This document shows, in pieces, positions 48,662 through 55,950 of a DNA stretch of 64,000 nucleotides (position 1 is its first letter; the number at the start of each line of letters is the position of its first letter). This DNA comes from Solirubrobacter taibaiensis (lineage in GTDB: Bacteria; Actinomycetota; Thermoleophilia; Solirubrobacterales; Solirubrobacteraceae). The stretch spans positions 1 through 64,000 of the forward strand of contig JAPDDQ010000028.1 in NCBI GenBank assembly GCA_027587225.1. The letters run 5' to 3'. The notes under the pieces were generated by a model. That model was not told the origin of the DNA and did not search any database. It saw only the letters and a program-made list of their open reading frames with translations. The translations under genes were made by a program, and so were the position numbers.

Positions 48662-49547
48662 TACGGCCGAGGGTCATGCGGTGCGGAAGCGCGGCGACGA
48701 GCGGTTCGAGGGCGGTGGCGAAGGCGCGGGCGGTGGGGCGGGCGGCCGGGTCCGGGTCCAGGCCGGCGAGGAGGACCTCGGCGAGCGCAGAAGGGGTGCG
48801 GCGGGGAAGCGGGGCGGGGGTGGTGCTCAGCTGCGGCCAGCGGTGCTCGCACGGCGGGAAGGGGCGCGTGCCGGTGAGGCCGGTGTAGAGCGTGGCCGCG
48901 AGGCCGAAGATGTCGGCGGGCGGGCCGAGCCGGCCGTCGGGCTCGCACTGCTCGGGGGCCATGTAGGCGTCGGTGCCGATCGGGGCGCGCAGCGCGGCGG
49001 CCTCGGCCACCGTGCGGGCGACGGACAGGTCGATCAGGCGCGGCGGGCCGCCCATGACGATGTTGCTCGGCTTGACGTCGAGGTGCACGATGCCCTCGCC
49101 GGCCAGGTAGTGCAGGGCGGAGGCGACGTGCAACCCCAAAGGCAGGATCTGCTCGAGCGCGAGCGTATGGCCGTCGGCGAGCAGCTCATCGAGTGTCGGT
49201 CCGTCGAGATGCTCGAGCACGAGATGGGGAAAGCCGCCCTCGGCCACGGAGCCGAACCCGCGGACGACGACGGGGTGGCCGAGCTGCTCGAGCAGGGCGG
49301 CCTCGCGGCGCAGGTCGTCCAGGGCGGTCGGGTCCGCGGCGTGATCCGGGCGCAGGACCTTGGCCACGAGCACGGCGAGGCGGTGGTCGTCCCAGACGAG
49401 CATCGCCTCGTAGCGGCGCCCGCCGCCGATCCGGCGCAGCACGGTCCGGCCCGGGGCGAGCTCGTCACCCTCGGCGAACCCCCAGGTGGGTCGCGAACGC
49501 GGTCTCTCCTGCTCCCACGGCGGCGAGTAGGCGACCGTCGAGTCCAT
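48657..49547 (-). CDS. Serine/threonine protein kinase (PknB-like, no membrane segment)
   Basis: The 296-residue eukaryotic-type kinase domain has the glycine loop LRRIGGGRRYEAML, the ATP lysine in VLVAKVLRPD (about residue 63), the catalytic loop GIVHLDVKPSNIV (about 150-162), the metal aspartate in LIDLSVART (DLS in place of DFG) and GTDAYMAPEQ. The C-terminus ends soon after the C-lobe, with no transmembrane or PASTA region, so it is probably cytosolic. The start codon overlaps the stop of a 71-residue membrane protein (TGATG), suggesting that the small protein recruits or regulates it. Confidence 0.9.
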   Translation of the reverse strand: MDSTVAYSPPWEQERPRSRPTWGFAEGDELAPGRTVLRRIGGGRRYEAMLVWDDHRLAVLVAKVLRPDHAADPTALDDLRREAALLEQLGHPVVVRGFGSVAEGGFPHLVLEHLDGPTLDELLADGHTLALEQILPLGLHVASALHYLAGEGIVHLDVKPSNIVMGGPPRLIDLSVARTVAEAAALRAPIGTDAYMAPEQCEPDGRLGPPADIFGLAATLYTGLTGTRPFPPCEHRWPQLSTTPAPLPRRTPSALAEVLLAGLDPDPAARPTARAFATALEPLVAALPHRMTLGRR

Positions 49548-49762
49548 CAGTCCGAGTCGTCCAGCGTGAGCGTGTACTTCGACCCGGCGAGCGGGCCGAT
49601 GGCGTGATCGGACGGGTTCACGACGAGGACGCCGAGCGGAGCTCCGACGGCGAGCAAGACGGTCGCCACGGCTGCGGCGAACACGCGCGGGAGGGTCCGC
49701 TGATCGACCGCGGTGGGTTCGTCGGCGAGGGCCAGGAAGGCGTGGGCAAGCGGCTGGGGCAT
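49547..49762 (-). CDS. Small single-pass membrane protein coupled to the kinase
   Basis: The 71-residue protein has a short N-terminal cytoplasmic stretch (MPQPLAHAFLALADEP), one transmembrane helix (VFAAAVATVLLAVGAPLGVLV, about 28-48) and an external tail (NPSDHAIGPLAGSKYTLTL). ATG 49762 is preferred; an upstream ATG at 49828 would add a 22-residue polar segment. It precedes the kinase by an overlapping stop/start. It has no known family; I infer a membrane anchor or sensor for the kinase. Confidence 0.6.
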   Translation of the reverse strand: MPQPLAHAFLALADEPTAVDQRTLPRVFAAAVATVLLAVGAPLGVLVVNPSDHAIGPLAGSKYTLTLDDSD

Positions 49763-49903
49763 GGCAAACGGGCGCGTCGACGGGGCAGTCGACGTCGCGG
49801 CGTGTCCTTCCCTGACCTGCCGCTCCACAATCCCGCTTTACGGGATGTCAACAGGTCTTGACGTCCTCCCGTCGGGTGGCCCTGCGATCCTGTGGCCGCA
49901 ACC

Positions 49904-51064
49904 ATGGTCACGGAGGCCGTCCTCGCCGCGCTGGTCGCCTTCGCCGTGGCGGCCGCGCTCACGCCGCTCGCGGCGCGCTTTGCGCGGCGTATCGGCGCGG
50001 TCGATCAACAAAAGGACATCGGGCTGGCCAAGGACGCGACGCCGCTGCTCGGCGGCCTGGCGATCTTCGGCGGCGCGCTCGTGGCGGGTCTCTTGTTCCT
50101 GCCCGACAACGACCGGACTGAAGGAATCCTTGCAGCGGCGGCGCTGATCACGATCGTGGGCGCGCTCGACGACCGTTTCGAGCTGCCGCCGATCGTCAAG
50201 CTCGCCGGTCAGTTCCTCGCGGCGGGCGTGCTCGTGATGTCCGGCGTCGTCGTGGACGCGTTCACGTTCCCGTTCCTGCACCGGGTCGAGCTGGGCGAGT
50301 TCGGTGGGCCGCTGACGATGTTCGCGCTCGTGCTGTTGATGAACATCGTCAACTTCTCCGACGGCGCGGACGGGCTCGCCGCGGGCGTGTGCGCGATCGC
50401 GGCGGTGGCCTTCGCGATCATCGCGTTCGACCTCGGGCGCCGCACGGCCGGGACGCTGTCGGCGATCACCGCCGGCGCCGCGCTCGGCTTCCTGCTCTGG
50501 AACTTTCCCCCCGCGAAGATCTTCATGGGGGACTGCGGCTCGAACCTGCTCGGGCTCTTACTCGGGGCCGTGATCGTGGAGGGCACGCTCAAGACCAACG
50601 CGTTGATCGCGCTCGTCGGGCCGCTCGTCGTGCTCGCCGTGCCGCTGCTGGACACGGGCTTCGTGGTGCTCAAGCGGATCAAGTACCGGCGCCCGATCTA
50701 CCGCGGGGATTCGAACCACTTCCATCACCGCTTCTACCGGATGAAGTGGTCCACGCGACGCTCGATCCTGTGGCTGTACGCGTGGACGTTCGTGATGGCC
50801 GGCACGGCGGTCGCGCTGCGCTTCATCCCGTACTCTCAGCGCGGCGGCGAGCTCGTCGCCGGCTGGGCCGCGCTGATGGGCGCCTTGCTGGCGCTGTGCG
50901 TGGCCTTGAGCCTCTACCTGATCTGGGTGCTGGAGATCATCAAGCTCCGTCGCGTCCGTGAGTGGCAGCTGCGCCGCACCGACCCGGACACGTCCGAGCA
51001 CGACATCGACGAGCGGGTCGACCACGACCTCGAGACCGGCGAGTTCGGCCAAGTCCGAGGATGA
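49904..51064 (+). CDS. tagO: Polyprenyl-phosphate N-acetylhexosamine-1-phosphate transferase (TagO/WecA/MraY family)
   Basis: The 386-residue membrane enzyme has about eleven helices and moves a sugar-1-phosphate from UDP-sugar to undecaprenyl phosphate, starting wall-polymer or teichoic-type synthesis. Family motifs are GALDDRFELP (the DD pair, about 85-95), NIVNFSDGADGLAAG (about 145-160), KIFMGDCGSNLLG (about 203-215) and the HIHHR-like SNHFHHRFYR loop (about 270-280). ATG 49904 or GTG 49892 could start it. The gene lies before the atp operon, as in many Gram-positive genomes. The symbol is by family. Confidence 0.9.
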   Translation: MVTEAVLAALVAFAVAAALTPLAARFARRIGAVDQQKDIGLAKDATPLLGGLAIFGGALVAGLLFLPDNDRTEGILAAAALITIVGALDDRFELPPIVKLAGQFLAAGVLVMSGVVVDAFTFPFLHRVELGEFGGPLTMFALVLLMNIVNFSDGADGLAAGVCAIAAVAFAIIAFDLGRRTAGTLSAITAGAALGFLLWNFPPAKIFMGDCGSNLLGLLLGAVIVEGTLKTNALIALVGPLVVLAVPLLDTGFVVLKRIKYRRPIYRGDSNHFHHRFYRMKWSTRRSILWLYAWTFVMAGTAVALRFIPYSQRGGELVAGWAALMGALLALCVALSLYLIWVLEIIKLRRVREWQLRRTDPDTSEHDIDERVDHDLETGEFGQVRG

Positions 51065-51369
51065 ACTGTGCGGCTAACCGCACTTGCGCGCACCGTGCAC
51101 GAGCCGGTACCTTGCTCTGGACACGATCAATCGACCGGCCGATGCCCGGGGAGGTGAGCAGGACCGTGATGACCAAGGACGCGATTTTCTCAGCAGTTGA
51201 AGGCGGCGTTCTCCGTCACGCCTTCGTCCTGCTCGCGTCGAACGATTGAGTTTCGGTCGCGGGCAGTCCATCTGCCGCCCGCGACCTCCTCTGAATAGCC
51301 CCGAGGTCTTGCAGCGTCCCGTCGCGGACGTGCGGGCGGCTCCGTTCAACACCACTGGAGCCAATCGAA
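51065..51369 (+). other. 305-bp stretch with a possible micro-peptide and a stem-loop
   Basis: No ordinary gene is present. The stretch holds a 26-codon frame (51169-51249, beginning MTKDAIFSAVEGG, with AGGA six bases upstream). A 9-bp stem, GTCGCGGGC (51256-51264) with GCCCGCGAC (51277-51285), follows just after its stop. Together with the 64-residue gene that follows, this could be a leader peptide with an attenuator or a tiny membrane or toxin peptide. Nothing else recognisable is visible. Confidence 0.35.
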
Positions 51370-51564
51370 ATGCATTCCCTGAATCAGGCCGTCTTGGGTC
51401 ACGTCGTCGCCGCAGAACGCGCCGACCGGTCCCGAATCCGTGCGGTGACTCCGCAGCGACCGGAACGCCCGCCCAGTACGCCTTTGCGCGCCCGGGCGGC
51501 CTACGTCACCGGCCGGCTGGCGCGCCGCCTGGACCGCGAGACGGCCCGTCGCGCAGTCATCTGA
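51370..51564 (+). CDS. Small basic protein of unknown function
   Basis: The 64-residue frame begins MHSLNQAVLGHVVAAERADR and is rich in Arg and Ala (14 Arg), predicted helical and soluble. TGGAG lies 9 nt before the ATG, a proper ribosome-binding site, which is why I accept it. It resembles in style the short Arg-rich proteins often left unannotated in actinobacteria, but I recognise no family. It lies 41 bp before the cupin gene. Confidence 0.45.
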   Translation: MHSLNQAVLGHVVAAERADRSRIRAVTPQRPERPPSTPLRARAAYVTGRLARRLDRETARRAVI

Positions 51565-51605
51565 TCGAGTGAGTTCCGCGGGACCCCGGATATTCTCGGG
51601 GTCCC

Positions 51606-51974
51606 GTGGAGATCACCCGCCTCGAACATCGAGAGTCGTTCATCACCGCCGACGGCTCGTCCATCCGCGAGCTCGCGGGCATCCCGTCCGGCAACTCGGT
51701 CAACCAGTCGTTGGCCGAAGCGACGGTCCCACCGAGCGGCGAGACGTTCGAGCACTACCACCGGGTCTCCGAGGAGATCTATTCCTTCACTTCCGGCGCC
51801 GGCCGCATGCGCCTGGGTGAGGAAGAGGCCAACGTCAAAGCGGGCGACACCGTCGTGATCCCGCCGGGCGTCAAGCACAAGCTGTGGAACCCGGGCGGCG
51901 AGCCGCTCGTCCTGCTGTGCTGCTGCTCGCCCGCGTACTCGCACGAGGACACCGTCCTCCTCGAGGGCGAATGA
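51606..51974 (+). CDS. Cupin domain protein
   Basis: The 122-residue single-domain cupin has motif 1 (EHYHRVSEEIYSFTSGAGRM, about residues 38-57), supplying two histidines and a glutamate, and motif 2 (GDTVVIPPGVKHKLWN, about 80-95), supplying the third histidine. It should bind a metal ion. GTG 51606 follows a TATTCT box by 9 nt. The stop overlaps the next lipoprotein gene (ATGA). Many activities are possible; none is assigned. Confidence 0.85.
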   Translation: MEITRLEHRESFITADGSSIRELAGIPSGNSVNQSLAEATVPPSGETFEHYHRVSEEIYSFTSGAGRMRLGEEEANVKAGDTVVIPPGVKHKLWNPGGEPLVLLCCCSPAYSHEDTVLLEGE

Positions 51975-52582
51975 GGCGCGTCGCGCTGCTCGCGGCCGTC
52001 GCCGCGCTCGCCGCGGGCTGCGGCCAGGCCAAGGACGAGGGGATCTCCGGCGGCGGCAAAGTGATCGGGCGCACCGTCACGGTCTATTCGCTGACGGCCG
52101 ACCCGGGCGATACCAACCGCTCCTTCGTCGACGGCGAGAAGCTCGCGCTGTCCGATGCGGGCGGCAAGGCCGGCGACTTCGCGATCAACTTCACGTCGCT
52201 CGACCTCGGCACCGACGAGGACGCGCAGGCCGAGGCCACCCGGCGCGCGATCAACGACCCGCAGGTGATCGCCGCGATCGCCGACGCCACCCGCGTGACG
52301 ATCCCGCTGTTCAACGCCGCGGGCATCTTGCAGGTCGCGCCGAGCGGCGACATGAGCCTGACGTCCAACCCGAACGAGCTGCCGTCCGGCAAGTCCACGG
52401 TCGGGGGGCTGGAAGGCGCCGTCCCGGCCGGCTTCGCCGAGCGCTACGAGGCGGCCTTCGATCGCGCGCCGGATCAGAACGCGGAGAACGGCTACCGCGC
52501 GATGGCCGCGACCCTTGCCGCCATCAAGACCGCGGGCGCGGCCGGCAACGACCGCACCCGGGTCATCGACTCCTATCTCTAG
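51971..52582 (+). CDS. Shortened branched-chain-amino-acid-type substrate-binding lipoprotein
   Basis: The 203-residue lipoprotein has a lipobox (ALAAGCGQ, Cys at 17). It carries the first half of a periplasmic-binding type I fold (VDGEKLALSDAGGKAG, EATRRAINDPQVIAAIADA, IPLFNAAGILQVAPS). It then jumps directly to the family's C-terminal end (GFAERYEAAFDRAPDQNAENGYRAMAATLAAIK). The middle, mostly the second lobe, is missing, so the protein is about half the usual 380-400 residues. No frameshift is visible. It overlaps the cupin gene by ATGA. No ABC permease is nearby, so it may be a sensor or decayed transporter part. Confidence 0.75.
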   Translation: MRRVALLAAVAALAAGCGQAKDEGISGGGKVIGRTVTVYSLTADPGDTNRSFVDGEKLALSDAGGKAGDFAINFTSLDLGTDEDAQAEATRRAINDPQVIAAIADATRVTIPLFNAAGILQVAPSGDMSLTSNPNELPSGKSTVGGLEGAVPAGFAERYEAAFDRAPDQNAENGYRAMAATLAAIKTAGAAGNDRTRVIDSYL

Positions 52583-53013
52583 GAGTCCTCGAACTTCACG
52601 TCGAGCGTGATCTCGGGCACGGCGGCGAGCGCCTTCGAGATCGGGCAGCCGGCCTTGGCACCCTGTGCGGCCTCCTCGAAGCCGGCGGCGTCCAGGCCCG
52701 GGACCTTGCCCGTGACCGAGAGCGCGATCTTCGTGATCCCGAACCCGCCCTCGACCTCGGCGACCGTGACGTGCGCCTCGGTGGCGAGCGACTCCGGCGG
52801 ATTGCCGGCCTGGGTGAGCCCCACGCTCAGGGCCATCGTGAAGCAGGACGCGTGGGTGGCGGCGAGCAGCTCCTCCGGGTTGGTCCCGGAACCGCTCTCG
52901 AACCGGCCGCTGAAGTTGTACTGGGCGTCGAGGATGCCCGTCTCCGTGGAAACGGACCCGCCGCCCCGCTTGAAGTCGCCCTGCCAGTCGGCCTTCGCGC
53001 TGCGTGTCGGCAT
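52579..53013 (-). CDS. osmC: OsmC/Ohr-family peroxiredoxin
   Basis: The 144-residue protein has both redox cysteines of the family: the peroxidatic one in ATHASCFTMALS (about residue 57) and the resolving one in GAKAGCPISKAL (about 123). The OsmC-type GTNPEELLAA comes just before the first. OsmC enzymes reduce organic hydroperoxides using lipoyl-type thiols. ATG 53013 is preceded by AGGAGG with 8-nt spacing. The 3' end overlaps the lipoprotein gene by four bases. Confidence 0.92.
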   Translation of the reverse strand: MPTRSAKADWQGDFKRGGGSVSTETGILDAQYNFSGRFESGSGTNPEELLAATHASCFTMALSVGLTQAGNPPESLATEAHVTVAEVEGGFGITKIALSVTGKVPGLDAAGFEEAAQGAKAGCPISKALAAVPEITLDVKFEDS

Positions 53014-53149
53014 TCGTGTTCCTCCTAATGGGGTCGGACTACGTCACGAGGACTGTACGGCTAGCCTTCCGGCGGTGTCGCGCAGAGGAGCGCGGCCGCG
53101 GCGTTCACCCAATCCTCAGCCCACTGCGCTAGAGGCGGGTGTCACAAAG

Positions 53150-53179
53150 TTGTTACAAACTCGAAGAAGCCGCTATATT
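53150..53179 (+). promoter_or_regulatory. Promoter of the atp operon
   Basis: TTGTTA (53150-53155) and TATATT (53174-53179) are separated by 18 nt and stand out as an AT-rich island in GC-rich DNA. The first atp-linked gene starts about 90 bp downstream. No other good promoter is seen up to atpC, so one transcript probably covers 53.2-60.4 kb. The rest of the 53014-53268 gap holds nothing I recognise. Confidence 0.7.
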
Positions 53180-53268
53180 GGCCCCCGCCGAACCGGCCGG
53201 GGAGTCCGTCAATGCTCCCGCCACGCGTGCCCGCGTGGGGATGGCCTGGTGCGGCACGTCAGCCTGCC

Positions 53269-53664
53269 ATGAGCTCTACCACGATGCCCACTTCCGACCC
53301 CCTGGTCTTTGTCCGCTACCTCGATGTGGCGCTGATCATCCTGGCCGCACCCTTCGTGATCCTGATGGGTGGCCCGGCGCTCGGCTACGTCGTCGCGGGC
53401 GTGACTTGGATCGCGAGTCGTTTTCTCGCCTCGGCGATCGAGCGCTCCGCGCGGAAGAAGTCGCCGAAGGCGCAGGTGGGCATCAACTTCGCCGTCCTGA
53501 TGGGCCGGGCCTGGCTGATGGGCATCGCCATCCTTGTGGTCGGCCTGACCGCAGAACGGGAAGACGGTCTCATGGCCGCGCTGCTGGCGCTCGTCGCCTT
53601 CTCGGTCTACCTCGCAACAACGCTGATCGTTCGCCCGACGGAGAGGAACAAGCCAACCTCATGA
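53269..53664 (+). CDS. Small membrane protein in the atpI position
   Basis: The 131-residue protein has about four hydrophobic segments (LDVALIILAAPFVILMGG, ALGYVVAGVTWIA, LMGRAWLMGIAILVVGL, LMAALLALVAFSVYLAT). It lies directly before atpB with an ATGA overlap. The position corresponds to atpI, whose product helps assemble the c-ring, but the sequence is not clearly AtpI and I do not assign the name. The start is uncertain: ATG 53269 or ATG 53284. Confidence 0.75.
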   Translation: MSSTTMPTSDPLVFVRYLDVALIILAAPFVILMGGPALGYVVAGVTWIASRFLASAIERSARKKSPKAQVGINFAVLMGRAWLMGIAILVVGLTAEREDGLMAALLALVAFSVYLATTLIVRPTERNKPTS

Positions 53665-54545
53665 GCCAGTCCCGGAAGATCCTCCTGTTCGCGGGTGGCG
53701 CCTACCTGCTGCTGGTGGTCCTCGCGTTCATCCTCTTCGGCAACATCGGCCGGCAGGAGTTCGTCCCGCAGGAGGAGTTCGAGCTGCCGACGTGGATCGA
53801 GCTCGGGTTCCTCGACATCAACAAGGCCGTCTTGTACCTGGTGATCTCGGGGATCCTGACGTGCGGGTCGATGGTCTACATCGCCAACCGCATGGAGGCC
53901 AGGCCGAACCGCGTGCAGACCGCCGTGGAGACGCTCTACGCGCTCATGCGCGACAACATCACCCGCGGGAACATGGACGACAAGATGGCGCGGAAGTGGT
54001 TCCCGTTCATCGGGGCCCTGTTCCTGTTCATCTGGTTCAACAACCTGATCGGGTTCATCCCGCTGCCGACCGGTCACCACCACTTCACGGTCCTCGGTCT
54101 CGAGATCCCGACGTTCGGGATCTACGCCGCGACGGCCAACGTCTCGGTCCCGCTCGTCCTGTCGCTGATCGTGTTCGTGTCCTACACGACCGAGGGCATC
54201 CGCGCCAAGGGTGTCGGCGGCTACCTCAAGAGCCTGATCCCGGCGGGCGTCACCGGCGCCATGGCGGGCTTCATCTTCGTGCTCGAGCTGCTGTCGAACT
54301 TCATGCGGATCATCTCGCTCTCCGTGCGTTTGTTCGCCAACATGCTCGCGGGCCACTTGATCATCCTCTTCATGGCCGGCGGTCTGGCGATCCTGCTCGG
54401 CATTGCGGGCATCGGCGTGTTCCTGTTGCCGATCGGTCTCGCGCTGTATCTGTTCGAGGTGGGCCTCGTCGCCACCCTGCAGGCGTTCATCTTCGCCACT
54501 CTGTCCGCGATCTACATCGGCGGCGCGGTCGCCGAGTCCCACTAA
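53661..54545 (+). CDS. atpB: ATP synthase F0 subunit a
   Basis: The 294-residue membrane subunit a forms the proton half-channels against the c-ring. The essential arginine is in NFMRIISLSVRLFANMLAGH, with the conserved FLLPIGLALYLFEVGLVATLQAFIF at the end. ATG 53661 is used; it overlaps the previous gene's stop, and the longer frame upstream reads through that gene out of phase. About six membrane helices are visible. Confidence 0.95.
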   Translation: MSQSRKILLFAGGAYLLLVVLAFILFGNIGRQEFVPQEEFELPTWIELGFLDINKAVLYLVISGILTCGSMVYIANRMEARPNRVQTAVETLYALMRDNITRGNMDDKMARKWFPFIGALFLFIWFNNLIGFIPLPTGHHHFTVLGLEIPTFGIYAATANVSVPLVLSLIVFVSYTTEGIRAKGVGGYLKSLIPAGVTGAMAGFIFVLELLSNFMRIISLSVRLFANMLAGHLIILFMAGGLAILLGIAGIGVFLLPIGLALYLFEVGLVATLQAFIFATLSAIYIGGAVAESH

Positions 54546-54555
54546 AGGAGTTTCA

Positions 54556-54831
54556 GTGACTGTCCTGAGCACCATCCTGACGTTCTTCTTCGCCCAGGCG
54601 GACATGGGCGCTGACGCGGGTAAGGCCATCGCACTCGGCGTCGGCGGCGGCCTCGGTGCCGTGGGCGCCGGCGTCGGCATCGGCATCATCTTCGGCAAGG
54701 TCATCGAGTCCGTTACTCGTCAGCCGGAGATGCGCGACGAGATCACGTCCATCCAGTGGCTCGGCTTCGCCCTTACCGAGGCCTGCTTCTTCTACGGCCT
54801 CGTGGCGGGCCTGATCGCCTTCTTCCTCTAG
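54556..54831 (+). CDS. atpE: ATP synthase F0 subunit c
   Basis: The 91-residue two-helix protein has the polar loop ESVTRQPEMRDE and the ion-binding glutamate in GFALTEACFFYGLVAGLIAF (helix 2). Glycine-rich helix 1 is GVGGGLGAVGAGVGIGIIFG. Absence of the extra polar residues next to the glutamate suggests proton rather than sodium coupling. GTG 54556 has AAAGGAG 8-9 nt upstream. A short extra N-terminal stretch (TVLSTILTFFFAQAD) precedes the usual start. Confidence 0.95.
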   Translation: MTVLSTILTFFFAQADMGADAGKAIALGVGGGLGAVGAGVGIGIIFGKVIESVTRQPEMRDEITSIQWLGFALTEACFFYGLVAGLIAFFL

Positions 54832-54838
54832 GAGCGCG

Positions 54839-55396
54839 ATGATCTCCCTGTTCGCAGCCGAAGAGGCCGAGGGCGGCGGCAGCGCACTCGTCAGCCCCGT
54901 CGTCGGGGTGATGATCTGGACGCTGATCGTCTTCGGCCTCACCCTCTTCATCCTCTGGAAGGTCGCGTTCCCGCGGATCGCCGAGGCGCTCGACAAGCGC
55001 CAGCGGATGATCGAGGAATCGATCGACACGGCGGAGAGCACCAAGCGCGAGGCCGATGAGCTGCTGCGCGAGTACCGCGAGCGTCTCTCGGACGCCCGTG
55101 GTCAGGCCGATGAGATCGTCGCTCGTGCCCGCCGCACCGCGGAGGCGCACGAGAACGAGAGCCAGGCCGAAGCCCGCGCCAAGCGCGAGGAGATGATGGA
55201 TCAGACGCGTCGCGACATCGAGGCCGAGACGCGCCGTGCCATCCAGCAGATCCGCGCCGAGGTCGCCGACCTCACGGTGCTCGCCACCGAGAAGGTGACG
55301 CGCAAGACGCTCGACAGCGCTGATCAGAAGCGTCTGGTCGACGAAGCGCTCGCCGAGTTGGACTTCGCCGCCTTGGCCAACGAGGAGCGCCGCTAG
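54839..55396 (+). CDS. atpF: ATP synthase F0 subunit b
   Basis: The 185-residue subunit b has one membrane helix (VVGVMIWTLIVFGLTLFILW, about 22-41) followed by the family motif KVAFPRIAEALDKRQRMI and a long charged coiled coil to the end, forming the peripheral stator. It lies 7 bp after atpE and 2 bp before atpH. Confidence 0.94.
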   Translation: MISLFAAEEAEGGGSALVSPVVGVMIWTLIVFGLTLFILWKVAFPRIAEALDKRQRMIEESIDTAESTKREADELLREYRERLSDARGQADEIVARARRTAEAHENESQAEARAKREEMMDQTRRDIEAETRRAIQQIRAEVADLTVLATEKVTRKTLDSADQKRLVDEALAELDFAALANEERR

Positions 55397-55398
55397 CC

Positions 55399-55929
55399 AT
55401 GGAAGAGATCGCCGCGGTCTACGCGCGCTCGCTGTTCGAGGTCGCACAAGAGCAGAACAAGCTCGACACCGTGCGCGACGAGCTCGGCGCCTTCGCGGAC
55501 GCCGTCGACGCCAACCGCGAGCTGCAGACGTTCTTCTTCTCGCCGTATTTCTCCACGGTGGAGAAGTCGGACGGGCTGGACCGCGCGGTCTCAGGCGCCG
55601 ACCCGATCGTCGTCAACTTCCTCAAGCTGCTGATCGAGAACCACCGCACGCCGGCCGTCTTCCGCGTCCGGCGTGAGTTCGACCGCCTCTGGCGGGAGGA
55701 GAACAAGCGCCTCCCGGTCCAGGTCACGTCGGCGGTGGAGCTCGATCAGGCCACCGTGACCCAGATCGGCGACCGGATCGCCCAGCAGACCGGTCAGAAG
55801 ATCGATCTGTCGGCCTCGGTGGAGCCCGACATCATCGGCGGCATCATCGTGCGCGTCGGCAACTCGATCCTCGACGCCTCGATCCGCAACCGCCTCGAAC
55901 AACTTCGCAAGCAGGTCGCTCGGGCCTGA
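55399..55929 (+). CDS. atpH: ATP synthase F1 delta subunit
   Basis: The 176-residue delta subunit caps F1 and joins it to subunit b. It begins with the typical AAVYARSLFEVAQEQNKLD, has the helical bundle to about residue 105, and ends with IGGIIVRVGNSILDASIRNRL. It is a separate protein here, not fused to subunit b as in mycobacteria. Confidence 0.94.
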   Translation: MEEIAAVYARSLFEVAQEQNKLDTVRDELGAFADAVDANRELQTFFFSPYFSTVEKSDGLDRAVSGADPIVVNFLKLLIENHRTPAVFRVRREFDRLWREENKRLPVQVTSAVELDQATVTQIGDRIAQQTGQKIDLSASVEPDIIGGIIVRVGNSILDASIRNRLEQLRKQVARA

Positions 55930-55950
55930 CCCGGCGCTAAGGAGCCAAGC

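Noticed and set aside
48711-49607. Plus-strand frame opposite the Ser/Thr kinase
   Set aside because: Composition is shadow-like, while the minus strand has every kinase motif.
45506-51064. Contractile injection machinery around the CHAP-like gene
   Set aside because: The neighbours are a hybrid kinase, a Ser/Thr kinase, a small membrane protein and a TagO-type transferase; no sheath, tube, baseplate or AAA+ loader gene is present.
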